64,000 nucleotides of DNA, taken from JAUILA01 sp964563925 (GTDB lineage: Bacteria; Bacteroidota; Bacteroidia; Cytophagales; Cyclobacteriaceae). Each line of letters begins with the position of its first letter. Within the stretch, counting starts at the first letter, position 1. Shown piece after piece: positions 35,668 through 43,122 of this stretch. Below the pieces are notes generated by a model. It was not told the DNA's origin and made no database searches. It saw nothing but the letters and a program-made list of their open reading frames with translations. The position numbers and the translations under genes are program-made. The stretch covers positions 4,609-68,608 of the forward strand of contig CAZLZD010000023.1 in assembly GCA_964563925.1 (NCBI GenBank), in the 5' to 3' direction.

Positions 35668-36362
35668 CCATTTTTCGTATAAAGACTGCTCCAGGTTGTA
35701 TAGGAATAGTTTCCATTCAACCGGCTCCTGATTTTGTGACTGATGCTGTCAAATGACATCCCGTTCAGGCAAGATTGCCAACCATCCTCCGCCAGAATTA
35801 AATGCGTGATGTCTTCCGGGCTGACAGCCAGAACTCCTGACCCGGTTTCACGTCCGGATTTTGTGAGTTGTCCGCCCGTGATATATTCATCAAGCGCCAG
35901 ATCATGACGGTAAGCCGATTTGATCATATTACATTGAAACAATTCTCTGACCGCGGACAGGTCCAGGGAGAAATCATAGACCAGAATCATTGCCCCGGTA
36001 CAGGCAGTCCGCAGGAGCTCATCATACAGCGTTCGGGAACGGGCGTAATACCAGGAACCGGCCAGGGTAATCAGGTCGAAGGACTGATCAGGAAAAGGCA
36101 AATGCGTTCCGTCAAAAACCGTATAGTCCGTGTCAGGCGCATGAAGTGCTTGTGCGATCATTGCTTCACCGGGGTCGGTACCGGTAACACAGTCACACCG
36201 GTTCTGAAGGGCAACGGACGAATGCCCCATTCCACACCCTACATCCAGTGCGTGATGGAAACGTCGCTTTCCGAGCGTATTTTGGAGAATGCGCTGATGC
36301 AATGGCGGGCGGTAGGCAGCGTAATGCCTTGCCTTTTCCTCGTCATAACTGGTTTCGCTCAT
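35664..36362 (-). CDS. Class I SAM-dependent methyltransferase
   Basis: 232 residues, cytoplasmic. Motif I is ALDVGCGMGHSS (about 38-49), followed by CVTGTDPGEAMIAQA (motif II acid) and TYF-like DGTHLPFPDQSFDLITLAGSWYY, the UbiE/type 11 pattern. The N-terminus MSETSYDEEKARHYAAYRPPLHQRI is typical of small-molecule methyltransferases. It is the last gene of the seven-gene operon and starts one base after the VOC stop. Substrate unknown. Confidence 0.88.
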   Translation of the reverse strand: MSETSYDEEKARHYAAYRPPLHQRILQNTLGKRRFHHALDVGCGMGHSSVALQNRCDCVTGTDPGEAMIAQALHAPDTDYTVFDGTHLPFPDQSFDLITLAGSWYYARSRTLYDELLRTACTGAMILVYDFSLDLSAVRELFQCNMIKSAYRHDLALDEYITGGQLTKSGRETGSGVLAVSPEDITHLILAEDGWQSCLNGMSFDSISHKIRSRLNGNYSYTTWSSLYTKNG

Positions 36363-36857
36363 TTACCGGGGAGGTTGATACAGCTCAATAAAAATACCAT
36401 CAGGGTCCCTGATGATAATGAGGTTTTCGTCCACGGTTCCAATAACCTCAATGTCCATGGCAATGATTTTTTTACGAACTGTGTCCAGGTCATCGTACAG
36501 AAACGTTAGATAATTGACCCCCGATTGCTGGTTTACACTTTCAATTGATTCCCTGTCAGGTTTTTCATCAAAATAGGCCAGCTTAAGGACGGTTGCTGAT
36601 TCCCTGGTTAACATTTTAAACATTTTGACCCTGAATGGTTTACCTTCAGACATTCCTGCCTGGTCGCTCCATGATGCAGGCAGACTGAATTCTCCGGAAG
36701 GTACCATGCCCAGGACTTCGGTATAAAATTTTTCCGAGGCGTCGATATCGCTGACAACCAGACCGATCATCAGCACCCCACTTTTAACCTGAGGGTTTTG
36801 TGCGAAGGACGCTGTAAGCGGACCAATTAAAAAAAGAAAAATGACAAGTTTTTTCAT
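36363..36857 (-). CDS. Exported VOC-family (glyoxalase/dioxygenase-fold) protein
   Basis: 164 residues with a signal peptide (MKKLVIFLFLIGPLTASFAQ|N), which is unusual for this fold. The domain shows VLMIGLVVSDIDASEKFYTEVLGM at the start, SGVNYLTFLYDDLDTVRKKI in the middle, and NLIIIRDPDGIFIELYQ with the C-terminal Glu metal ligand. VOC proteins include glyoxalases, dioxygenases and resistance proteins; the metal triad is partly visible and the activity is unknown. It sits between the thioesterase (24 bases) and the methyltransferase (directly adjacent). Confidence 0.85.
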   Translation of the reverse strand: MKKLVIFLFLIGPLTASFAQNPQVKSGVLMIGLVVSDIDASEKFYTEVLGMVPSGEFSLPASWSDQAGMSEGKPFRVKMFKMLTRESATVLKLAYFDEKPDRESIESVNQQSGVNYLTFLYDDLDTVRKKIIAMDIEVIGTVDENLIIIRDPDGIFIELYQPPR

Positions 36858-36881
36858 GGGATTCGGGATTATTGAACTGGT

Positions 36882-37319
36882 TTATTGATAGCCTATTTCG
36901 GGTGAGAGCGGCGTTTTGCTTTTTACAAAGATACCGGTGCCTCGTGCCAGTTCCTTATCATGCTGATTGGTGAGGACTGCACTCGCTTTAAACTTCCGGT
37001 CACCCCGCTCAATTACATTCCCGTGCGCGATGATCTTACCGCTGTGTTCAGGGCGCAGTAACTGAATCTCAAAAGAGGCAGTCAGAACAAACACATCGCT
37101 TACCAGGGAATTGACGGCAAAAAAACAGGCATCATCAAGGAGTTTGAAATATACGGATCCGTGCATGGCATCAAGGGCATGAAAATATTTCTCAGAGAGT
37201 GTGAGGCCAATTTCGGCAGCACCTTCCCCGATATGAACAGTGGTGGTATCATAGATCATGGTATTGATCTTTGATGCCAGATACATATGTTCCAGTGACC
37301 TGTAATGCGTTGAATCCAT
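36882..37319 (-). CDS. PaaI-family hotdog thioesterase
   Basis: 145 residues, cytoplasmic. The hotdog core is AEIGLTLSEKYFHALDAMHGSVYFKLLDDACFFAVNSL, where the HALDAMHGSVYF segment corresponds to the PaaI active-site region (N/H-x-x-G...HGG), followed by FVLTASFEIQLLRPEHSGKIIAHGNVI and strand KFKASAVLTNQHDKELARGTG. It should hydrolyse an acyl-CoA. Its place in the operon (MPI-N upstream by 14 bases) suggests a shared small-molecule pathway, but none can be named. Confidence 0.85.
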   Translation of the reverse strand: MDSTHYRSLEHMYLASKINTMIYDTTTVHIGEGAAEIGLTLSEKYFHALDAMHGSVYFKLLDDACFFAVNSLVSDVFVLTASFEIQLLRPEHSGKIIAHGNVIERGDRKFKASAVLTNQHDKELARGTGIFVKSKTPLSPEIGYQ

Positions 37320-37333
37320 CCGAATGGTGTAAG

Positions 37334-38155
37334 TTACGCCATCACCGCAACCAATTCAAGTGCCTTTCTGCCAAGTTTCATGTCTCCTTCAATGATAATT
37401 TCATCACTGCATTCAGGATACCTGATGTTTCGGGAGAATAGTTTCCAGCCGATGGCGGCAGGAACTTTTACCAGGGAATCCGGAGCCTGGTCATGAGTTT
37501 CCGCCAGAAGCCAGGATGATTGCTTTCTTAAAAGCCAGGATTTAACGGTGCATTCCCCAAAGACCTCGAAACAGAGAGCCGTTCCCTCCGAAGCGGCTTG
37601 GTCTCTGAAAAGCCATGGCAGACCCAGAAGGCTGGTCTTCACGTAAGGGTCAAAAAACGGGGTTTTGAGCAAAAGGTCATCATTTCTGATTTCCCGGATC
37701 TGTTGCTGATGGTGCCATTTTTCCGTGTATTCCCGGGCAAGGTGCATCCAGTTCAGGCTTTCCGATTCCCCTGCCCATGCGACAGGAAAAATAGCGGTGT
37801 CCTTCAGTGGCAGCGAAGCGTAATATTCGGTAACCCGGGGCCCGGTCATTTCGAGGAGCTCGCGCAATACACCGGGACTAAGGCGCTGAGCCGCCTTTAT
37901 CCAGGTTGCATTCTGCTTGTTAAGCCATTTTACAAGGTCCTCGTAACGGTCTGATTCCGGAGGGGTTGTGGCAAAATAACGGTCACGCTGGAGCGATAGT
38001 GTTCTCAGGTTACCATCCAGCAGGTGACTCGCCACATCCCTGACCGTCCAGTTGCCTGCACTCGTAGGCAAATTCCATTCGTCATCATGGAGGGACTGGA
38101 GAAACTCGATAAGGGTTTTATCCAGCGGGCCAAAAAGGTGGTTTACCCGGATCAT
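37334..38155 (-). CDS. Maleylpyruvate isomerase N-terminal/DinB-like domain protein
   Basis: 273 residues. The DinB-like four-helix domain starts RVNHLFGPLDKTLIEFLQSL and includes TSAGNWTVRDVASHLLDGNLR with His44, then REYTEKWHHQQQIRE with the second metal cluster (Glu, His-His). This is the pattern of MPI-N proteins, which in Actinobacteria use mycothiol; Bacteroidota instead have bacillithiol or other thiols, so thiol-dependent isomerase or transferase activity is possible. The C-terminal half (about 190-273) looks SCP-2-like (CFEVFGECTVKSWLLRKQSS...DMKLGRKALELVAVMA). The start overlaps the PqqB-like stop by one base. Confidence 0.8.
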   Translation of the reverse strand: MIRVNHLFGPLDKTLIEFLQSLHDDEWNLPTSAGNWTVRDVASHLLDGNLRTLSLQRDRYFATTPPESDRYEDLVKWLNKQNATWIKAAQRLSPGVLRELLEMTGPRVTEYYASLPLKDTAIFPVAWAGESESLNWMHLAREYTEKWHHQQQIREIRNDDLLLKTPFFDPYVKTSLLGLPWLFRDQAASEGTALCFEVFGECTVKSWLLRKQSSWLLAETHDQAPDSLVKVPAAIGWKLFSRNIRYPECSDEIIIEGDMKLGRKALELVAVMA

Positions 38156-39114
38156 CAGAGGCTGAATCGCTCGTGAAACATACTGATTGAATAACCTTCT
38201 TCGCGGATCTTCGATAATGCGTCAGGGTCATTGGCCAGTACCGGGTTGGTATGATTAAAATGGATAAAATGGATTTTGGATTTATCGGATGCAGGCATTT
38301 CACGAAAATAATCAAAACTCTCAACCATGAACGGGTGGGGGATCTCTGAAATATCACGATAACTGATTTCCTGGCCGTTAAAGAATGATCCGTCGACTAA
38401 GGCATAATCCACTCCGGCGATCTCCTCACGGATATCTCTGTCCCATTTATGCCATTTATCGATGTCGGGAATAAAAAGAAGTGAGGCATTCGGACCCTCG
38501 ATGCGGAACCCGACCGTCTCGGAATATTCATCACGGTGAGGCACGATAAATGGTTCGATGGATATCGATTTTGTAAGCCGGACGGCAGTGTTGGTGTTCA
38601 GGTCTTTCAGGGTGATATTTCCCAGGGATACCAACTGGTCCCACGGGCCATTGTTATTCAGGAATTTCTTCATACCCGGCATCGTATAGACCGGAATACC
38701 GGAGCTTCCCAAGGCCTCCCTTCCCAGGTACATCAGTCCGGTATAGTGGCCGATATGTGCGTGTGTGAGGAAGATACCGTCCGGTGTTGTCATAAATCCC
38801 GTTTCCTTCTGCAGAGCTTCCATTTGTGAAGGCAGGTCCGGCGTGGCTTCAATCATGTATACCTTTTTTTCAGCCGGGTCAACAATTCCCAGTGAGACAA
38901 CCAATCGCGCAGGGTCGGGATGAGCAAACAGGTCTTTGCAGCATTCCCGGCTGCATCCAATGTGTGGCGATCCGCCGTCCTGGACAGTTCCAAGGACGAT
39001 TACATACGGATTGTCGGTAACCACCACATCCGCAGTAAGTTCATGGACATTGTCCGCCACACCTGCCTGGCATGAGATCAAAATACACGGCAGAAGACCG
39101 AACAACCACCTCAT
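38155..39114 (-). CDS. PqqB-like metallo-beta-lactamase-fold lipoprotein
   Basis: 319 residues. The lipobox is LISC (Cys15). The MBL fold aligns with PqqB: PYVIVLGTVQDGGSPHIGCSRECC (Cys cluster at 54-59, the structural zinc position of PqqB) and FLTHAHIGHYTGLMYLG. The metal motif is His118-Ala-His120-Ile-Gly122-His123, with Gly where most MBL enzymes have Asp. Later metal residues are in VPHRDEYSETVGF, LFIPDIDKW and HFIHFNHTNP. No other PQQ genes are present, so it is unlikely to serve PQQ synthesis; an envelope hydrolase is more likely. It overlaps tfoX-like by 4 bases. Confidence 0.85.
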   Translation of the reverse strand: MRWLFGLLPCILISCQAGVADNVHELTADVVVTDNPYVIVLGTVQDGGSPHIGCSRECCKDLFAHPDPARLVVSLGIVDPAEKKVYMIEATPDLPSQMEALQKETGFMTTPDGIFLTHAHIGHYTGLMYLGREALGSSGIPVYTMPGMKKFLNNNGPWDQLVSLGNITLKDLNTNTAVRLTKSISIEPFIVPHRDEYSETVGFRIEGPNASLLFIPDIDKWHKWDRDIREEIAGVDYALVDGSFFNGQEISYRDISEIPHPFMVESFDYFREMPASDKSKIHFIHFNHTNPVLANDPDALSKIREEGYSISMFHERFSL

Positions 39115-39473
39115 ACTTTCTTCTTACTTGATTTGGCAAGGGGATTATACGCAAGGCAGCGGTCTACCCAAAGCTCCAGTTCCTCGTCCATGTCAAATCC
39201 CTCCGATTCGACAAATACGAATCCTTTCATGGGACGTCCGGTGAAATCCATGGGCCGGACCCCTTTTTCCGAGTGCACAGACTCGCCGGCCTCCGGGCCG
39301 ATCCGGGCCATAAGCAGGTCCGTTTTCTTTTCTTTGTCGAATAGCAGCCCGCAACACATTTTGTCATCTACCATGATGCACAGGCCTCCCATCATTTTCT
39401 TTTCGGAAAATGGGATTCCTTTCTCAGAAAATACGCGCCGGATACGCTCTGCCTGATATTCATTGTATGCCAT
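39111..39473 (-). CDS. TfoX N-terminal-domain protein
   Basis: 120 residues, cytoplasmic. It carries the TfoX-N pattern: ERIRRVFSEKGIPFSEKKMMGGLCIMVDDKMCCGLLFDKE, then LLMARIGPEAGE, RPMDFTGRPMKGFVFV and a C-terminal helix EELELWVDRCLAYN, with a basic tail. TfoX (Sxy) regulates competence in gamma-proteobacteria, but its stand-alone N-domain copies in Bacteroidota have no assigned role. It overlaps the PqqB-like gene by 4 bases and the D-aminoacylase-like stop by one base. Confidence 0.88.
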   Translation of the reverse strand: MAYNEYQAERIRRVFSEKGIPFSEKKMMGGLCIMVDDKMCCGLLFDKEKKTDLLMARIGPEAGESVHSEKGVRPMDFTGRPMKGFVFVESEGFDMDEELELWVDRCLAYNPLAKSSKKKV

Positions 39474-40918
39474 TAGTTTTTGAATTTACCATACACAGGT
39501 TTGCCGGGAAAAACATTCTCCACCAGACTGCCGTCCCGAATGACAGGCTGGCCCGAAACCAATACGTGGTGTACACCCACCGAAAAGGCTAACCCTTCTT
39601 CAAAAGTTGCTTTATCGATGATGGCAGCGGGATCAAATATAGTCAGGTCTGCATCCATCCCTACCTGGATCCTTCCTTTGAACCGCATTACCGGAGCCAC
39701 ACCTTCCAGTCGTTTGGCAGGCAGGAGGGTGATCTTCGCCAATGCCTCAGGAAGGGATATCAATTGTTGTTCACGTACATATTTTCCCAGCAGCCTGGAA
39801 AAGGTCCCGGCCGTACGGGGGTGGGCAAGGGGGGCATAGGGCATTCCATCTGAGGCAATCATGGTATTTTCTGACCTGATGCCTTCCCGGATCCAGTCTT
39901 CTTTCATCATGTGAATGATCACCGTTCCTCCCTGCTTTCTGTAGGTGTTGAACGTTTTTTCTGTAAGGCGTTCCCCGGTGGCTACCCACTGGATGTCTCC
40001 GTAGGTTATTCCCATCTCTTCCTGCCAGCCCGCGTCAAACAGGGCAGTTCCCAATCCGGTGGAGGCAGCTGTGTAGGGATAAAGCTCGGTGGTAATATCA
40101 AACCCCCTGCTGTTGGCCTGGTTAACCATTTCAATGGCAATTCCAATGTTGGACAATGCCATGCTGTTGATATGTACAATGTGCAGGGAAGCGCCTGTGA
40201 GTACGGCATCGGAAAGGGCCTGCTGGATCGCCGGCAGCCCTCCTTTGCGTACGTGGGTGAAAACCGGAACCTGCTGACCGGCAGCAAGCTCATAGATGCG
40301 ATAGATTTCTTCCCCGGATGCACCAGGAACGTATCCGACCGGAATACCGAAACCGATCCCGCCTTCCTTAAGCTGCATCTCCAACCCCGCAAGAAGTGCT
40401 TCGGTCTCGTCTTTATTCATAGTGTATTCCCTGGATGCCGTCGTCAGGTTGGTTATCGCCCGAACCCCGTCTTGCTCCTTCTTTGCAGCCATATTCGCTA
40501 CCAGCCGGGCCCGTAAAGCAGCCCAGTTTACACTTCCGCCGTAATTAATCAGGGCCTTATTCGCCCGTGAATCAAGCCATTTGCCGATATCCGGAATGCC
40601 GCTTTCCAGCTCAAGGGCGGTCGTCACACCGTCATGGACCTGGTATTCCTGTTCGCGGTTGGTAGTCCCGTGTACATGGAGATCAATAAATCCGGGCGAA
40701 ACCACCAGTCCGCTGGCATCGATCTCCTCATTTCCACGAAGCATTTCAGCGCTGATCTCCATGATCCTGCCGTCTTCGATTCCTATATTTCGTACAGCGT
40801 CCAGTCCGGTTTCAGGATCAATCACCCTGCCTCCGGTTATCACCACATCGTAACTGGTCTGCGCGGTCGCGCTGAAAAGGGAACACGAAAGGAATATACT
40901 AAGTCCGAATTTTAACAT
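39473..40918 (-). CDS. Exported D-aminoacylase-like amidohydrolase
   Basis: The ATG at 40918 gives a signal peptide (MLKFGLSIFLSCSLFSATAQ) and 481 residues; earlier in-frame codons would run into the divergent transporter's upstream region. The metal motif His81-x-His83 is in VVSPGFIDLHVHGTTNRE, followed by LELESGIPDI (carboxylate ligand position), HVRKGG, HIVHINS, TTELYPYT and MIASDGMPY with the catalytic Asp. KGRIQVGMDADLTIFDPAAI is the terminal beta domain. The family deacylates N-acyl-D-amino acids. It is the first gene of a seven-gene minus-strand operon running to 35664. Confidence 0.9.
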   Translation of the reverse strand: MLKFGLSIFLSCSLFSATAQTSYDVVITGGRVIDPETGLDAVRNIGIEDGRIMEISAEMLRGNEEIDASGLVVSPGFIDLHVHGTTNREQEYQVHDGVTTALELESGIPDIGKWLDSRANKALINYGGSVNWAALRARLVANMAAKKEQDGVRAITNLTTASREYTMNKDETEALLAGLEMQLKEGGIGFGIPVGYVPGASGEEIYRIYELAAGQQVPVFTHVRKGGLPAIQQALSDAVLTGASLHIVHINSMALSNIGIAIEMVNQANSRGFDITTELYPYTAASTGLGTALFDAGWQEEMGITYGDIQWVATGERLTEKTFNTYRKQGGTVIIHMMKEDWIREGIRSENTMIASDGMPYAPLAHPRTAGTFSRLLGKYVREQQLISLPEALAKITLLPAKRLEGVAPVMRFKGRIQVGMDADLTIFDPAAIIDKATFEEGLAFSVGVHHVLVSGQPVIRDGSLVENVFPGKPVYGKFKN

Positions 40919-40981
40919 AAGCAGTCTGGGAAGGTCTGTGGAAGATACTATTTTTAAGCCTGAAAGGGAAGGGGTTAACCT

Positions 40982-40994
40982 GCATTTTAAATGC
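40982..40994. promoter_or_regulatory. Perfect palindrome in the divergent spacer
   Basis: GCATTT-T-AAATGC lies between the D-aminoacylase operon (minus) and the BASS transporter gene (plus), 51 bases before the latter's ATG. A shared operator is possible; there is no independent support. Confidence 0.25.
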
Positions 40995-41044
40995 TGATCC
41001 CGCATAATTCATGGACATCCCGTGAAAATTGGTATTTTGCGCTG

Positions 41045-41971
41045 ATGAACCTGCCTGAATCGAGTCCCTTGGAGGGTGTCCGGATTGAATTTTCTGACGA
41101 CAGTATCTGGTTAATGAATGTCTGCCTGGCCATTATCATGTTCAGTGTGGCACTCTCCATAAATGTCCGTGATTTTCGAGAACTTGCCCATAATGCCAGA
41201 GGGGTGATCGGGGGACTTATTTCACAGTATGTATTGCTGCCTTTGCTGACCTGGGTACTTGTATGGTGGATAAGGCCGGAGGCCGGACTTGCCCTGGGCA
41301 TGATCCTTATTGCCGCCTGTCCTGGAGGAAATATCTCGAATTTCTTCGCGCTCCAGTCCCGGGGGAATGTAGCGCTGAGTGTATCCCTGACCGTGATCGC
41401 CACGCTGCTGGCCCCCGTCATGACACCGCTTAATTTTGAATTATGGGGGTCATGGGTGCCATATCTCGAAGAAGCACTGACCACCATTCAACTGGATCAT
41501 TTCGCGCTGGCCCGGACGGTTCTGCTGATAATGGTCATTCCGCTTTTCATGGGAATGTACGTTTGTTATAAATACCCTCGCACGGCCGCACGTATTCAGC
41601 ATTACCTTAAATATGTGAGCGTGGCCATTCTCATTGCTTTTATCGTTATTGCCTTTGCCGGAAATAGTGATGTCTTTATGAATTACTGGCATTATTTCGT
41701 AATCCTGGTATTCATTCAGAACACCCTTGCACTGCTGACAGGGTATGTGTTCGGGAAATATTTTACAGGTTCAGTGGCTGATGCCCGGACTATTTCCATT
41801 GAGACCGGGATTCAAAATGGCGGACTTGGCCTTGTAATCGTTTTTTCTTTCTTTGGCGGGACCGGGGGGATGGTCCTGCTGGTCGCCTGGTGGGGGATCT
41901 GGGACATAATTTCAGGACTGCTTATTTCACAAATTTACAGAAGATGGCGCGTAGCAGGTATGAGTACGTAA
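41045..41971 (+). CDS. Bile acid:sodium symporter-family (BASS) transporter
   Basis: 308 residues from the ATG at 41045; in-frame codons upstream of this (from 40991) encode a polar stretch with no conserved character. Nine to ten membrane helices. The family core is AACPGGNISNFFALQSRGNVALSVSLTVIATLLAPVMTPL (the helix-4 crossover region that binds sodium) and the later ETGIQNGGLGLVIVFSFF repeat. Members carry bile acids, pantoate, pyruvate and other organic anions with sodium; the cargo here is unknown. Its stop lies 28 bases inside the acyltransferase gene, so the two are translated together. Confidence 0.9.
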   Translation: MNLPESSPLEGVRIEFSDDSIWLMNVCLAIIMFSVALSINVRDFRELAHNARGVIGGLISQYVLLPLLTWVLVWWIRPEAGLALGMILIAACPGGNISNFFALQSRGNVALSVSLTVIATLLAPVMTPLNFELWGSWVPYLEEALTTIQLDHFALARTVLLIMVIPLFMGMYVCYKYPRTAARIQHYLKYVSVAILIAFIVIAFAGNSDVFMNYWHYFVILVFIQNTLALLTGYVFGKYFTGSVADARTISIETGIQNGGLGLVIVFSFFGGTGGMVLLVAWWGIWDIISGLLISQIYRRWRVAGMST

Positions 41972-43122
41972 ACCCGGCCAACTGGGTGTTTCTGACTGTC
42001 CTTCGCCTTTGGGCGAGTGGCACCGCCTTTTTTTTCTTCAGGCAGTTTCGTGTGACCGGACTTGAGAATATTCCTAAGGATATGCCCGTGATTTTTGCAG
42101 TTAACCATCAGAGTGCCTTTCTGGATCCGATACTCATCGGAATATCCTGCGGCAGAAAACCCTGGTACCTGACACGGTCAGGAGTATTCAAAAACCGCGT
42201 GGTGAGATTTCTGCTTCATGCCATTCATATGCTTCCCGTCTTCCGGAACCGGGATGGCGTCAACGTAAAGGATGCCAACAGGTCAACTTTCGACATGTGC
42301 CGCCGAATCCTTGCCGGAAACGGTTCCATACTCATATTTCCGGAGGGAAACCATGGTATGCTGAAACATCTTCGCATTCCGCTTCGAAAAGGCTTTGCCC
42401 GTATTGCGCTGGAAACCCTGGCCAGGATGCCTGAAACATCTGACATCGCTATTGTGCCGGTAGGAATCAATTATGAGCATCCAACCAGGTTCCGTACGGA
42501 TGTGCTGGTTCGGTACGGACGGCCCTTGCTGGCCAGTGATGCACTGGCTTCTTATCGGGAGAATGCCTCCGAAGGCCTCAGGGCACTTACTGCACAGCTG
42601 GAAAAGCGGATGGAATTTGAAATGATAAATATTAGTCCGCTTAACGAATACGAGCAAACCGAGGCCCGGTGGTTGCGTACCCGTGAGAAACCCGATGACC
42701 TTGTAAGCAGGTTTATGGAGGATAAAAAACTGACATCGGGCAAGGTGGTTAAAACTCCAGTGAAATCACAGGACAGGCTGTTCAGAGGTATTCTCCTGGC
42801 CGGGGCATTTCCTTTGTTTCTGCTGGGCAGCTTGCTTAATCTCCCGCTTTTGATAGCGGGTAAACTGATTCTTTGGGTCACCATTTCCGACCCTCATTTT
42901 CTGCAGTCGGTAAAGTTTGTGATCGGGATGAGTCTTGCCCCGGTGTATATTACCGGCATGTCACTTTTTCTTGGTGCCTTAACCGGCGTTACCTGGTATA
43001 TATTTCTGTTCATTATCCCGCTTACGGGGATACTTGCCTATGACTACTTCGATCTGCTCATGCGGCCCCCTCGCCCGGAGAGTGCGCTCTTGCTCATCGG
43101 CAAGTTCATTCCATCTCATTGA
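41944..43122 (+). CDS. PlsC-family 1-acylglycerol-3-phosphate acyltransferase-like protein
   Basis: The ATG at 41944 gives 392 residues; the longer reading from a GTG at 41890 lies inside the transporter gene. The catalytic motif His-x4-Asp is in FAVNHQSAFLDP, followed by motif II FPEGNHGM-type (ILIFPEGNHGMLKHLRIPLRKGFARIAL) and IVPVGINYEHPTRFR. The C-terminal third (from about 275) has three or four membrane helices (FLLGSLLNLPLLIAGKLILWV, LFLGALTGVTWYIFLF), more than usual for PlsC. It acylates a lysophospholipid or related acceptor at the inner membrane. It converges on the EreA-like gene with a 17-base overlap. Confidence 0.9.
   Translation: MARSRYEYVNPANWVFLTVLRLWASGTAFFFFRQFRVTGLENIPKDMPVIFAVNHQSAFLDPILIGISCGRKPWYLTRSGVFKNRVVRFLLHAIHMLPVFRNRDGVNVKDANRSTFDMCRRILAGNGSILIFPEGNHGMLKHLRIPLRKGFARIALETLARMPETSDIAIVPVGINYEHPTRFRTDVLVRYGRPLLASDALASYRENASEGLRALTAQLEKRMEFEMINISPLNEYEQTEARWLRTREKPDDLVSRFMEDKKLTSGKVVKTPVKSQDRLFRGILLAGAFPLFLLGSLLNLPLLIAGKLILWVTISDPHFLQSVKFVIGMSLAPVYITGMSLFLGALTGVTWYIFLFIIPLTGILAYDYFDLLMRPPRPESALLLIGKFIPSH

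Noticed and set aside
35868..36509. 213-codon open frame on the plus strand across the methyltransferase and VOC genes
   Set aside because: It crosses two supported minus-strand genes and reads as antisense sequence.
39911..40516. 201-codon open frame antisense to the D-aminoacylase-like gene
   Set aside because: The sense strand has all metal motifs; the antisense frame has cysteine- and glycine-rich random character.
40919..41005. Longer start for the D-aminoacylase-like gene
   Set aside because: The signal peptide starts at 40918 and the extra codons lie in the divergent regulatory spacer.
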